From Moraxella equi (lineage in GTDB: Bacteria; Pseudomonadota; Gammaproteobacteria; Pseudomonadales; Moraxellaceae): a stretch of DNA of 27,143 bases. Every line of letters begins with the position of its first letter. Position 1 is the stretch's first letter. Positions 7,564-17,811 of the stretch are shown here, piece by piece. A program made the position numbers and the translations under genes. Location: positions 1-27,143 of the forward strand of contig NZ_MXAP01000033.1 of the NCBI RefSeq assembly GCF_002027555.1. Direction: 5' to 3'. The notes under the pieces were generated by a model. The model searched no databases, was not told where the DNA came from, and saw nothing but the letters and a program-made list of their open reading frames with translations.

Positions 7564-10500
7564 ATGAGCTTTAATTCGTCTTATTTATTCACGCCAAATG
7601 GCTCGGAAATTACACCACCTATTGAAACCAATGCAAATTCACTACCTATTGAACAATTAAGATGGGAGGATTTTGAGAAGCTTTGCTTAAGATTGGCACA
7701 GGCGATACATGGAAAAAATAACTGTGAAATTTATGGTGTAGCTGGTCAGAAACAAGATGGTATTGATATTTTTGCCTACAAAAATTCAAAATACTCATCA
7801 TACCAATGCAAAAAATATGAAGCAGTATCTAAAAATGATTTAGAACAAGCCGTTCAAACTTTTAGGTCAGGGAAGTGGCATCAAAAAAGTGATGAGTTTA
7901 TTTTCTGCACCACTGTTGAACTTAATAAAACTCAAATTCAAGATAAATTCAATGAGCTAAGAGAAGGGTTAAAATCCGAAGGCATTGATTTTATCAAATG
8001 GGATAAAATTCAAATTTCTGCAATATTAAAGGACTATCCACAAATTGTATATGATTTCTTTGGTAAAGCGTGGGTAAAAGCCTTTAATGGAGAAGAAGCT
8101 TTTAAAAATATTACAGAACGAAGAAAATTGGATTCATTACAAGTTATTGAATACAGAAAAAAATTGTTCGATGTGTATTCAGCAACTTTTCAAGCAAATG
8201 ACATCGGTATTCCTGCTAGCCATTTTGATAATTACTTGGCAAAAATTCAAGATAGATTTATTTTGCCAGATTTTATTGAAAAACAGATTATCGACAATCA
8301 TCAACAAATCGAAGATACAAAACAACAAGAATCCAGACTTGATTTTTTTAATGATGAAGAGATTGACAACCATCAGGATTTTCAAAAATCTCACAGAAAG
8401 AAATACAATCATTCTGTTATTTTTCGAGAAAATGAAGTTAGATTAAATCCTGATGATTATTTATCTAAGCACGACAAAGTAATGATTTTGGGAGAACCAG
8501 GTTCTGGAAAAAGCACTTTATTACGCTATTTGGTTTTGGATTTATTATCAGATGAACCTAAACTAATTAATACAACTAAAGAATGGGGAGATTTACTGCC
8601 TGTTTGGTTGCCTTTTGCCTTTATAACAAAAAAATTACATGAAAATGAAAATTTAAATTTGTATGATATTATGCTGTTATGGTTAAAAAGTGTCGGTCAA
8701 GAGTCATTATTTGAATTAATCAATAATGCCTTAAAAGATGAAAGATTATTATTGGTAATAGATGGTATTGATGAATGGACAAATAGTGGATTGGCAAAAA
8801 TCGCCATTTCAAGAATAGATATACAAACTTCATTAAATAATACTAAAGTTATTTATTCTAGCAGACCCTATGGTTATAGATTACAGAAAGAAGAATTTTA
8901 TGGAATAAAAACTTACACTATCGGTGAATTTTCAGTTAAGCAACAGGAAAAATTTATCAGCTACTGGTATGAACAATGGATGGAGTGTAAGGGGTTAACT
9001 GAAATTAATTTTGTTAAAAATTCAACCCAGCAATTTTTGCTAGAATTAGAACAATCAGCTGACTTGTTGCGTTTATCAACTAACCCTTTACTACTAAGTA
9101 TTTTGATTTCTCATAGATTTGGGCAGATTACTCTACCTAGAAATAAAGTTAAACTTTTGGATAATATTACTGAACATTTGATTGAAAAACACCCGATTAA
9201 AAGAAGAACATCTGCCAATATTTCTGATGAAAGCGAATATGAATTTAATCTTTTTGATATTTTTAGTGTATTATCTAAAGATATTCACGAAAATCATCAT
9301 GATGGTATTATATTAAAAGAAGATGCTTGTACTATTATTGGTAAATACTTAATTGAAGAATTAGATTATGAAAATGCCAAAGCCAAGAAAGTCAGTAAAA
9401 ATATTTTAGATATCGGTGCAAATAATATTGGTATTATTATTGAAAAATCACCCGATGAAGTTGCATTCCTTCATCGCCAATTTCAGGAGTTTATGACGGC
9501 AAAATACTTAATCAATTCTGATGAGGATATTATTCAAAACACATTAGAGACTTATGGGGAAAATCCTCAGTGGAGTCAGGTTATTTATTTTTTCTTTGGG
9601 TTGATTCCTAATAGAAATAGAAAAAAATTTATTAATTGCATTAATATCATAGGTAATGAAAATAAAGTCAATCATTATACCAAATTTCTCAAGTATACAT
9701 TAGCACTAACATTAAACAATGCCCCTATTGATAAATCGCAAATAGACCTCAATAATTTAATTTCAGAATTTGAATATGAAACACATCCAAAGAGAAAAGA
9801 AGTTCTATGGAATATATTATTAAAATCTCTATATAATCCTAAAATAAATGAAAAAGTACTTGATTACTTATTTAAGTATTTTCCAAATATTTATGCTTAT
9901 AATGATAAACGTCTAGAAACTCTAATGTATTTATCCAAAGAAAATCTTACGGATAACATTAGACATTTTATCGTTACATCACTTATTAATGGCAATATTT
10001 ACCAAAAACTTCAAGCATCAAAGGTGATACAAAAATTTATTGATGATGAGTGGATTTTTGAAAAAATTAATCATATTTTATCTGAATGTTATAATCCTGA
10101 AATCATTGCTTATTTAATTAATACATTAATTTCCGAAAAGGTAGAATCATCATTTCAAAAAGAAATAGTTGCCAAATATCATTTATCAGAACATCCTAAA
10201 ATCTATTTATTTACAACCAAACTAAAAGTTTATCTTAATATGCAAACCAGTCAAGATTTAGATACACTTGTTAATAAGATAGAGGGCATAAATTATACAC
10301 TTGATGATGAAATTGAGCAGTTATTTATTGATGGTTGGGGAAATTCAAATGAATTATTCAAACATTTGATGGATAGCTTAAATACACATGTGGCAGAGGC
10401 ACAAATTAAGCACGAGATAGCTTGGTCTATACTATTTAAATGCTACAATAGTAAAGATGAAGTCGTTGATAAAGTTATTGATGAACTTAATAAAAAACAT

Positions 10501-12441
10501 CCGTTTTTTCCTTCACATAAAATAGAGCATTGGCAAACACTTTCGGAAGCATTTAGAGATAACAAAAAATTAATTCCTGTAATAGAAGAGTGGTTACAAA
10601 AAGATGATAATAAGCATAGAGATATTGAAACTACTTATGCTTGTTTGATTGGAAGAACTGAGAATAATAAAGAATACTTGTTTGAGCAATTATTGGATAA
10701 ATCAGGGTTTCCGCATTGGCAACTTAGGGCTCTTACTTCTGGCTGGTCTGATGATAAAAATGTGATAAATAGATTAAAAGATTATTTTCGTAGTGATAAT
10801 AGCAGAAAAGGGTGGGCATCGGATTATCTCAGCACAGTCTTTTTAGATAACCCCAAAGAAGGTATTGAAATTTCAGAAGAAATTTTATTTAATAGAGACA
10901 TAAGATTTCGAAATAGAGCCTTATCATCTTTAATAGAATTGGATAAAAATTATTTTGAAATTAATTTACTTGATAGATTTTTAGAGCAAGAATTACCATT
11001 ACTTGATAAAAATTGGGGTGATTTTTATGAGTCTTTACATCTTTTAATACAACACTTTCCAGAAAACCAAAAGGTAAAATCATTGGCAATACAAGAGTTG
11101 ACACATTCCCCTGTGGCTACTGTACAATTTTTACCAGAGTTAATGGATAAATTTGAACAAAGTTTAGTTGCTTCACTTCCTACAGAAGAGAGTTTTAGAG
11201 TACATTTGGTTCAAGAGTTGCAACATAAATACTTTAGTGGCAACACTAAAGTCATTGAGCAATTGAGTCATTTTTTGGATGAAAAAGATTCAACAATCCA
11301 AATGGCTTCAGCGATTGCTTATTTTGAACATATGAAAGATAAACATCCAGATGTTGTATTAGAAAGAAGTAATGAACTTGTATTTGCTGTTGGTAATTAT
11401 CACGAGAAACAAAGACAGATTGCATTTATTGGCTATTTAAAAATAAATAAGCTAAATGAATATTTTTTGATTGAAAATCCAGAAGAATATTATGCTGATA
11501 AACCGAGAGAAGAAAAGCTTGCCAACCCTAATTTTCTATTTTTTGATAATTATGGAGAAGATAATAGTTTAGCCAATCAAATTTTGGTTGATAATTTTGA
11601 TGTTATTTATAAAGCAACCAATGGTGATTTGGGTAAAATATCTCAATTTGGCAAAGAAGAACTTAGTCAAGAGAATTGGGGGTTTATTGCTAAAATTTCA
11701 ACCAAAGATTCTCCAACCGTGCCTTATATTATGGATTATATGAATCATTTAGAAACTATCCATGATGGTAATTTGATGAATTTTTTAATCAAAAATACAA
11801 CAGACAAAAATCAATTAAAAAAGATATTAATTGAATATGTTGATAGCAAAAATTCAGCAATTGCCATAACTTGCGGAAAGCTACTTGGTGATTTATTTAG
11901 TGATGATAAAGATATTTATCATCTCGTTAGCAATATAGAAGATGTATATCAATATGAAGGAAGGCTTATGGCTCTATGTCAAGGTTGGGCTAATGATGAA
12001 AAGTTATTAAATATTTTTAATGATTTAGTTAAAAGCCAACCAAGATTAAGTGCAAGTCTTGCATTTAATCTAAGAATGACATGCAACAAACCAGAAAATA
12101 TTTTAGATTTTTTGGCTGATGTGTTGAGTAACTATCACGAGTTTGATTATTATCATAGATTTTTATACACTCCATTAATTAAGAGATTAAAAAATGATGA
12201 TGAGTTGAGAAGATTAATCAAAACAACTTTGTTAAATACCCAATCTATTTCTGAAAAAATATCATTCTACGCATTGCTTGATGAAATAGGTGCTATTGAC
12301 CAAGAGATTATTGACTGGAAGAATGCAATGATAAGTAATGTTGATTTGAATCAATTTGGTTATGATATTACTAAAAATAAGTTGGCATCCTTAGATGAAG
12401 TGCTCATTGATTTGAATTATGAATCATTAATCTATATCTAA
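7564..12441 (+). CDS. Mrr-like nuclease / NACHT NTPase / helical-repeat protein, probable antiphage STAND effector
   Basis: A 1625-residue single-gene protein. Residues 30-165 form a restriction-endonuclease-like (Mrr/PD-D/ExK) domain: GVAGQKQDGIDIF with D68, then YQCKKY with Q81 and K83. Residues 305-560 are a NACHT NTPase: Walker A GEPGSGKS at 310-317, Walker B LLLVIDGIDEW with D400, D403 and E404, the sensor-like YSSRPYGYR, and LRLSTNPLLLSIL. The HRQFQEFMTAKYL motif follows at about 637-650, as in NACHT/NLR relatives. The remaining 950 residues are helical repeats, HEAT/ARM-like by eye, probably the sensor. In known bacterial NACHT and Avs proteins, phage-triggered oligomerisation activates the effector; here that would be DNA cleavage, which is inferred. 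The ATG is preceded by TAGGAA. The gene is clearly AT-richer than its neighbours, consistent with transfer, and stands alone without partner genes. Confidence 0.85.
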   Translation: MSFNSSYLFTPNGSEITPPIETNANSLPIEQLRWEDFEKLCLRLAQAIHGKNNCEIYGVAGQKQDGIDIFAYKNSKYSSYQCKKYEAVSKNDLEQAVQTFRSGKWHQKSDEFIFCTTVELNKTQIQDKFNELREGLKSEGIDFIKWDKIQISAILKDYPQIVYDFFGKAWVKAFNGEEAFKNITERRKLDSLQVIEYRKKLFDVYSATFQANDIGIPASHFDNYLAKIQDRFILPDFIEKQIIDNHQQIEDTKQQESRLDFFNDEEIDNHQDFQKSHRKKYNHSVIFRENEVRLNPDDYLSKHDKVMILGEPGSGKSTLLRYLVLDLLSDEPKLINTTKEWGDLLPVWLPFAFITKKLHENENLNLYDIMLLWLKSVGQESLFELINNALKDERLLLVIDGIDEWTNSGLAKIAISRIDIQTSLNNTKVIYSSRPYGYRLQKEEFYGIKTYTIGEFSVKQQEKFISYWYEQWMECKGLTEINFVKNSTQQFLLELEQSADLLRLSTNPLLLSILISHRFGQITLPRNKVKLLDNITEHLIEKHPIKRRTSANISDESEYEFNLFDIFSVLSKDIHENHHDGIILKEDACTIIGKYLIEELDYENAKAKKVSKNILDIGANNIGIIIEKSPDEVAFLHRQFQEFMTAKYLINSDEDIIQNTLETYGENPQWSQVIYFFFGLIPNRNRKKFINCINIIGNENKVNHYTKFLKYTLALTLNNAPIDKSQIDLNNLISEFEYETHPKRKEVLWNILLKSLYNPKINEKVLDYLFKYFPNIYAYNDKRLETLMYLSKENLTDNIRHFIVTSLINGNIYQKLQASKVIQKFIDDEWIFEKINHILSECYNPEIIAYLINTLISEKVESSFQKEIVAKYHLSEHPKIYLFTTKLKVYLNMQTSQDLDTLVNKIEGINYTLDDEIEQLFIDGWGNSNELFKHLMDSLNTHVAEAQIKHEIAWSILFKCYNSKDEVVDKVIDELNKKHPFFPSHKIEHWQTLSEAFRDNKKLIPVIEEWLQKDDNKHRDIETTYACLIGRTENNKEYLFEQLLDKSGFPHWQLRALTSGWSDDKNVINRLKDYFRSDNSRKGWASDYLSTVFLDNPKEGIEISEEILFNRDIRFRNRALSSLIELDKNYFEINLLDRFLEQELPLLDKNWGDFYESLHLLIQHFPENQKVKSLAIQELTHSPVATVQFLPELMDKFEQSLVASLPTEESFRVHLVQELQHKYFSGNTKVIEQLSHFLDEKDSTIQMASAIAYFEHMKDKHPDVVLERSNELVFAVGNYHEKQRQIAFIGYLKINKLNEYFLIENPEEYYADKPREEKLANPNFLFFDNYGEDNSLANQILVDNFDVIYKATNGDLGKISQFGKEELSQENWGFIAKISTKDSPTVPYIMDYMNHLETIHDGNLMNFLIKNTTDKNQLKKILIEYVDSKNSAIAITCGKLLGDLFSDDKDIYHLVSNIEDVYQYEGRLMALCQGWANDEKLLNIFNDLVKSQPRLSASLAFNLRMTCNKPENILDFLADVLSNYHEFDYYHRFLYTPLIKRLKNDDELRRLIKTTLLNTQSISEKISFYALLDEIGAIDQEIIDWKNAMISNVDLNQFGYDITKNKLASLDEVLIDLNYESLIYI

Positions 12442-12514
12442 ATAAAAATTTGAAAATAGAATATGGCAAATAATATCTCCTAGAAATGAGCGGTATTTTG
12501 CCATTAAACCCACT
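12442..12514 (+). other. Intergenic stretch after NACHT gene with possible hairpin
   Basis: TGGCAAA (12464-12470) can pair with TTTGCCA (12497-12503) over a 26-nt loop. There is no T-tract, so termination is uncertain. Nothing else is recognised before the adhC promoter block. Confidence 0.25.
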
Positions 12515-13736
<1,222 letters not shown>

Positions 13737-13763
13737 TATCATGTTAATTATTGTTTTGATGTT

Positions 13764-13796
13764 AAAAAAGACCGTTTGAATTGGACGGTCTTTTTT
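13764..13796 (+). terminator. Rho-independent terminator after adhC
   Basis: Arms AAAAAAGACCGT (13764-13775) and ACGGTCTTTTTT (13785-13796) pair perfectly over a 9-nt loop, ending in six Ts. Strong intrinsic terminator, 28 nt after the stop codon. Confidence 0.9.
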
Positions 13797-13807
13797 ATTA
13801 CAATGAT

Positions 13808-13934
13808 ACCAATTCCTAAGCAAATTTTATTTTTTGGCTAATCTATGTTACAATCCTTTGAATATTAACAAATTTTGTGCAAATGTTGCTCAAAATTAAC
13901 CCCATTGGTGCAATCAAATATGAATAGGATTGGT
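13808..13934. repeat. Imperfect inverted repeat in betT upstream region
   Basis: ACCAATTCCTA (13808-13818) and TAGGATTGGT (13925-13934) are inverted copies differing by one inserted T, separated by 106 bp of AT-rich sequence. This could be a regulator loop, a small non-autonomous element, or chance. The remaining 13935-14011 contains the AGGAG ribosome site of the transporter and no other recognised element. Confidence 0.25.
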
Positions 13935-14011
13935 GTGTTTATCAATCGTTTTTAATCATTTAGGCGTTTATCCATATTTTATTGCACTACCATTGACAAT
14001 AGGAGTGTAAT

Positions 14012-16003
14012 ATGAGTACGCCCGTACCCAAAAAACACAAGCACGGGCTAAATCCGCCTGTGTTCTTGACATCGGCAGGGCTGATTGCCTTTATCAGTTT
14101 GTTTGCCATTTTATTGCCTGAGCTTGCCGACAAGACCTTTAAGGCGGTGCAATCAGCGATTGTGAATAATGCCAGTTGGTACTATGTGCTGACGGTGGCG
14201 ATTATTTTGCTGTTTAGCGTGTATTTGGGCTTATCCAAACTCGGTAACATCAAGCTTGGCCCTGACCATTCTCGCCCTGATTATAGTAATTTTTCGTGGT
14301 TTGCCATGCTGTTTTCGGCAGGTATGGGCATTGGGCTTATGTTCTTTGGCGTGGCAGAACCTGTCATGCACTTTTTAAATCCGCCACACGGAGACGGTAG
14401 CACCATAGACGCTGCTCGTCAAGCCATGCGACTGACCTTTTTTCATTGGGGCTTGCACGCTTGGGCGGTGTATGCGGTGGTGGCTCTGATTTTGGCGTTT
14501 TTTGCCTATCGGCATAACCTGCCCTTGACGTTGCGTTCGGCATTATATCCGCTTATCGGTGATAAGATTTATGGCCCTATCGGTCATGCGGTGGACGTGT
14601 TTGCGGTGGTGGGGACGCTGTTTGGTTTGGCGACTTCCCTAGGTTATGGGGCGTTGCAGGTCAATACGGGGCTTAATCATATATTCTCGTTCATCCCTGT
14701 GGGGACAGCAAGCCAAGTGGTGCTGATTGCCATCATCTGTGCGTTGGCGACTGTCTCGGTGATGTCGGGACTGGATAAGGGCGTAAAAATGCTATCCGAG
14801 CTTAATCTAGGCTTGGCAGTGGTTCTACTGCTCTTTGTGCTATTGGGCGGTTCAACGGTGTTTTTATTGCAAGCGTACGTCCAAAATGTCGGCTCGTACA
14901 TCTCAAACATTGTTGGCTTGACCTTTAACCTATATGCCTATGACAAGACCGATTGGTTTGGCGGTTGGACGATTTTGTATTGGGGTTGGTGGCTTAGTTG
15001 GGCTCCGTTTGTCGGTCTATTTATCGCTCGTGTGTCTCGTGGGCGTACCATTCGTGAGTTTGTGCTTGGGGTGCTATTTGTCCCTGCTGGCTTTACGTTT
15101 TTGTGGATGACGGTGTTTGGTAACTCCGCCATTGACATGATTTTAAATCAAGGCAACACCTTGCTTGGCGAGATTATCAACAAAGATGTGTCGCTGTCCT
15201 TATTTGCCTTTTTAGAAGAGCTTCCCATGTCGGGGCTGTTTAGCTATGTTGCCCTTGCCATGATTATCGTGTTTTTTATCACGTCTGCCGACTCTGGGGC
15301 GCTCGTCATGGATATGCTTTGCTCGCACGGCAAAGGCAGTAAAGGCGTGCGTTATCGTCTGTTTTGGTCAATCGGGGCAGGCGTGGTTGCCATTGCTTTA
15401 CTACTGGCAGGCGGTCTTGGGGCGTTGCAAACCATGGCAATCGCCAGTGCCTTGCCCTTTGTTACGGTGCTAATGGTTGCGATGTATGGGCTGTTAAAGG
15501 CTCTGAACGTGGACGCCCAAAAGCAAGAAATCCTACAACAAAACCTAAGCGTACCCCTACCTGCCCAAGGCGGTGGCGTATGGCGTGAAAGACTGCACGT
15601 CATCATGAACTTCCCAAGTCGCTCTGCGGTGAGCCGTTTTATTGACACCACCGTCAAAGAGGCGTGTCAAGATGTGGCAGAAGAGCTACGGGACTTGGGC
15701 GTGGACGCCAAAGTGCTAAATGAAAAATCAGGCAGTGTGGTGCTACTTGCCAATCACGGCAGTGAGATTGACTTTGTCTATAAGGTACGCCTGTCAAGCC
15801 ATGCCCAGCCTGACTTTGTCCATAGCGATGACGACACAGGTGCCACAAACGATGACGACACCCAGACCTACTACCGTGCCGAGGTGCATTTGGGCGAAGG
15901 CGGACAAGACTATGACATCATGGGGTGGAGCAGTGAAGGGGTCATCAATGACATCGTAAGCCAATATCATCGCCATATGCACTTTTTGCATAGTTTGCGT
16001 TAA
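14012..16003 (+). CDS. betT: BCCT-family choline/glycine betaine transporter (BetT-like)
   Basis: A 663-residue inner-membrane transporter, ATG preceded by AGGAG. About twelve hydrophobic segments span residues 15-500. The BCCT signature lies in the central region: ILYWGWWLSWAPFVGLFIAR then VSRGRTIREFVLG, with the aromatic cluster expected to hold the quaternary ammonium group. The early MGIGLMFFGVAEPVMHF motif is also typical. The long hydrophilic C-terminus (about residues 510-663, including CQDVAEELRDLGVDAKVLN and IDFVYKVRLSS) matches the cytoplasmic extension of E. coli BetT, which modulates transport with osmolarity. A role in choline or betaine uptake for osmoprotection is the best inference, but the exact substrate is not proven. 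No betAB genes are adjacent. It is a single-gene unit with its own terminator. Confidence 0.92.
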   Translation: MSTPVPKKHKHGLNPPVFLTSAGLIAFISLFAILLPELADKTFKAVQSAIVNNASWYYVLTVAIILLFSVYLGLSKLGNIKLGPDHSRPDYSNFSWFAMLFSAGMGIGLMFFGVAEPVMHFLNPPHGDGSTIDAARQAMRLTFFHWGLHAWAVYAVVALILAFFAYRHNLPLTLRSALYPLIGDKIYGPIGHAVDVFAVVGTLFGLATSLGYGALQVNTGLNHIFSFIPVGTASQVVLIAIICALATVSVMSGLDKGVKMLSELNLGLAVVLLLFVLLGGSTVFLLQAYVQNVGSYISNIVGLTFNLYAYDKTDWFGGWTILYWGWWLSWAPFVGLFIARVSRGRTIREFVLGVLFVPAGFTFLWMTVFGNSAIDMILNQGNTLLGEIINKDVSLSLFAFLEELPMSGLFSYVALAMIIVFFITSADSGALVMDMLCSHGKGSKGVRYRLFWSIGAGVVAIALLLAGGLGALQTMAIASALPFVTVLMVAMYGLLKALNVDAQKQEILQQNLSVPLPAQGGGVWRERLHVIMNFPSRSAVSRFIDTTVKEACQDVAEELRDLGVDAKVLNEKSGSVVLLANHGSEIDFVYKVRLSSHAQPDFVHSDDDTGATNDDDTQTYYRAEVHLGEGGQDYDIMGWSSEGVINDIVSQYHRHMHFLHSLR

Positions 16004-16025
16004 ATATTTGTGTTCTTATGATAAT

Positions 16026-16053
16026 AAAAAGGTGCGAAGTTCGTGCCTTTTTT
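16026..16053 (+). terminator. Rho-independent terminator after betT
   Basis: AAAAAGG...CGAA pairs with TTCG...CCTTTTTT, with two G-U wobbles in the stem and a very short loop, ending in six Ts. It begins 23 nt after the stop codon. Confidence 0.75.
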
Positions 16054-16140
16054 GTTGGGTAGAAATGGGTTTTTTAAAGTTTAATTAAAATAGGGTATTG
16101 ATTTTGGTTATTGTTATAAATTAAACTTTCTACAAAGTTA

Positions 16141-16222
16141 GGTTTTCCATTCGCCCCGAGCTATGCCTTCGGATGGCGGAAAACCGCTATGGGTAGGCAT
16201 GGCTCACTACAAACGGTTTTCC
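16141..16222. repeat. Structured intergenic repeat with GGTTTTCC/GGAAAACC units
   Basis: GGTTTTCC occurs at 16141-16148 and 16215-16222, and its complement GGAAAACC at 16178-16185, so two alternative stem-loops are possible. Inside, GAGCTATGCCTTCGG and GCTATGGGTAGGCATGG add more partial complementarity. It lies between convergent genes and overlaps the last codons of the minus-strand ATPase. It may be a bidirectional terminator or a dispersed palindromic element. Identity is unknown. Confidence 0.4.
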
Positions 16223-17541
16223 TTGTTTTTTGGGTTTTTAGGAGACCCATTAAAATAACACCCAACCGCATATAATGACACATTAATCAGCCATTCTTGC
16301 TCCCGATAATCCGCCATTGAAAAACGAATGGCGTGTTTTGGGTTAAATTGCTCCACATAGACTTTTAAGCTTTTGGCTTTTAAATTCTCTTCGGCTTTAA
16401 CTTCAATAGGAATAACCGCTTGTTTTTGTTGCAATACAAAATCCACTTCTGCCGTGCCTTTTTCAGTTGCCCAATAAAATACAGGATTTTCTTGATTGGC
16501 AATTAATTGCTGTAAAACATATTGTTCAGTCAATGCCCCTTTAAATTCGGTAAAAATACGACTACCTTCTAGCAATACGCTTGCGTCCAAATGGCTTTGA
16601 GTAGACAACAAACCAACATCCAACCCATATAATTTAAATGCGTTATCCTGATAGGCAGACAATGGCAAATGGGGCTTTTTAATGCGTGGCACGCTATGCA
16701 CCAAACCACTGTCTTTTAACCATTGTAAGGCGATTTCATATTCTTTACTTCTTGCTCCTTTTTGCAAATTAGCATAAATAAATTTCTTATTTTCTTTGGC
16801 AAGTTGCTCTGGAAGGCAATGCCAAATTGACCGCACTTTTTGTACGGTTTGCCCATCAAGAATGTGTTTGGAAAAATCTTGCTCATACGCCATCAATAAA
16901 TTCTTTTGTATTTGGCGAACTTCATTGATGTTTTGTGTTTCTACAAAAATTTTAACCGCTTCTGGCATTCCCCCCACAAAATAATACAGGCGAAGAAGTT
17001 CAATATAACTGGTTTTCATTGCTGTAATTAATGTCCAATCTTTTGATTGTAATAATTGCACCAAGTTTTGTTTGTCAAGTGCCATTAAAAATTCGTAAAA
17101 ATCCATTGGATAAAGCGATAAAAAATCCACTTTGCCGACAGGAAAAGACACTTGATGATGTAATGATACACCCAATAATGACCCTGCCGAAATAATATAA
17201 AACTGCGGGGCATTTTCATAAAAATATTTGAGTGATGACAATGCTTGTGGCACTTCCTGCACTTCATCAAAAATAATCAGTGTGTTGTGGGCTTGAATGT
17301 CCACACCACTTTCAATTTTTAGCCCAAGTAGCAAACGATTGATGTCATAATCTCCTGAAAACAGCGTTTGCATTCTGGGGTTATTGTCAAAATTGATGTA
17401 CGCCACTTGGGGAAAGGCTTGCTTACCAAAATGCTTCATTGCCCAAGTTTTACCCACTTGCCTTGCCCCTTGAATAATTAAGGGTTTGCGGTTTGGTTTT
17501 TGCTTCCAATGTTCCAAGGATTGAATGATTTTACGGTACAT
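16207..17541 (-). CDS. AAA_14 / DUF4143 ATPase
   Basis: A 444-residue P-loop ATPase. The Walker A motif QGARQVGKTWAMKHF is at about residues 24-38 and the Walker B LIIFDEVQEVP at about 87-98, followed by the sensor ISAGSLLGV and the FPVGKVDFLSLYPMDFYEFL signature of the AAA_14 group. Residues 200 onward carry the DUF4143 domain, ending with an endonuclease-like pattern, WATEKGTAEVDFVLQQ then PIEVKAEE. These proteins are common, often in multiple copies per genome, and their cellular role is not established; some show homology to archaeal STAND-like ATPases. The start ATG at 17541 has a weak AAGAG upstream. The gene is on the strand opposite to its neighbours and looks like an independently gained accessory gene. 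It is convergent with betT and divergent from fghA. Confidence 0.88.
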   Translation of the reverse strand: MYRKIIQSLEHWKQKPNRKPLIIQGARQVGKTWAMKHFGKQAFPQVAYINFDNNPRMQTLFSGDYDINRLLLGLKIESGVDIQAHNTLIIFDEVQEVPQALSSLKYFYENAPQFYIISAGSLLGVSLHHQVSFPVGKVDFLSLYPMDFYEFLMALDKQNLVQLLQSKDWTLITAMKTSYIELLRLYYFVGGMPEAVKIFVETQNINEVRQIQKNLLMAYEQDFSKHILDGQTVQKVRSIWHCLPEQLAKENKKFIYANLQKGARSKEYEIALQWLKDSGLVHSVPRIKKPHLPLSAYQDNAFKLYGLDVGLLSTQSHLDASVLLEGSRIFTEFKGALTEQYVLQQLIANQENPVFYWATEKGTAEVDFVLQQKQAVIPIEVKAEENLKAKSLKVYVEQFNPKHAIRFSMADYREQEWLINVSLYAVGCYFNGSPKNPKNKENRL

Positions 17542-17708
17542 AATTGACTCTTTTTACGGTTTTAACAACCATTTTACAGGCAGAATTACATTTTTTCAAA
17601 TGAAAATTTGTTATTTTTTACATTTTTATTAAGGAAAAAATGGTTGATTGCTACATTTTTTTGGTTAAAAAATGAGATTTTGATTTTTCAGACAACTCAA
17701 AAATAACT

Positions 17709-17776
17709 TATCACAAACACTAATACCCATATATCACAATTATCAATTTTTATAATAAGGCAAATCCTTGTATAAT
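17709..17776 (+). promoter_or_regulatory. Conserved 68-bp electrophile-gene promoter block, copy 3 (fghA)
   Basis: TATCAC at 17709, TAATACC at 17721-17727, core TATCACAATTATCAATT, and TATAAT at 17771-17776, 35 nt before the fghA ATG. Exactly the same 68-bp length as the copies before namA, adhC and the last alcohol dehydrogenase. The part between 17542 and 17708 is AT-rich and probably includes the ATPase promoter on the minus strand; nothing specific was recognised there. Confidence 0.8.
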
Positions 17777-17811
17777 AAGCACATTTGACAGACAACCACA
17801 CGGAGCAAGCA

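Noticed and set aside
17785..17811. Upstream TTG start extending fghA by nine residues
   Set aside because: No ribosome site precedes it, whereas the ATG at 17812 has GGAG at good spacing and gives the family's usual length.
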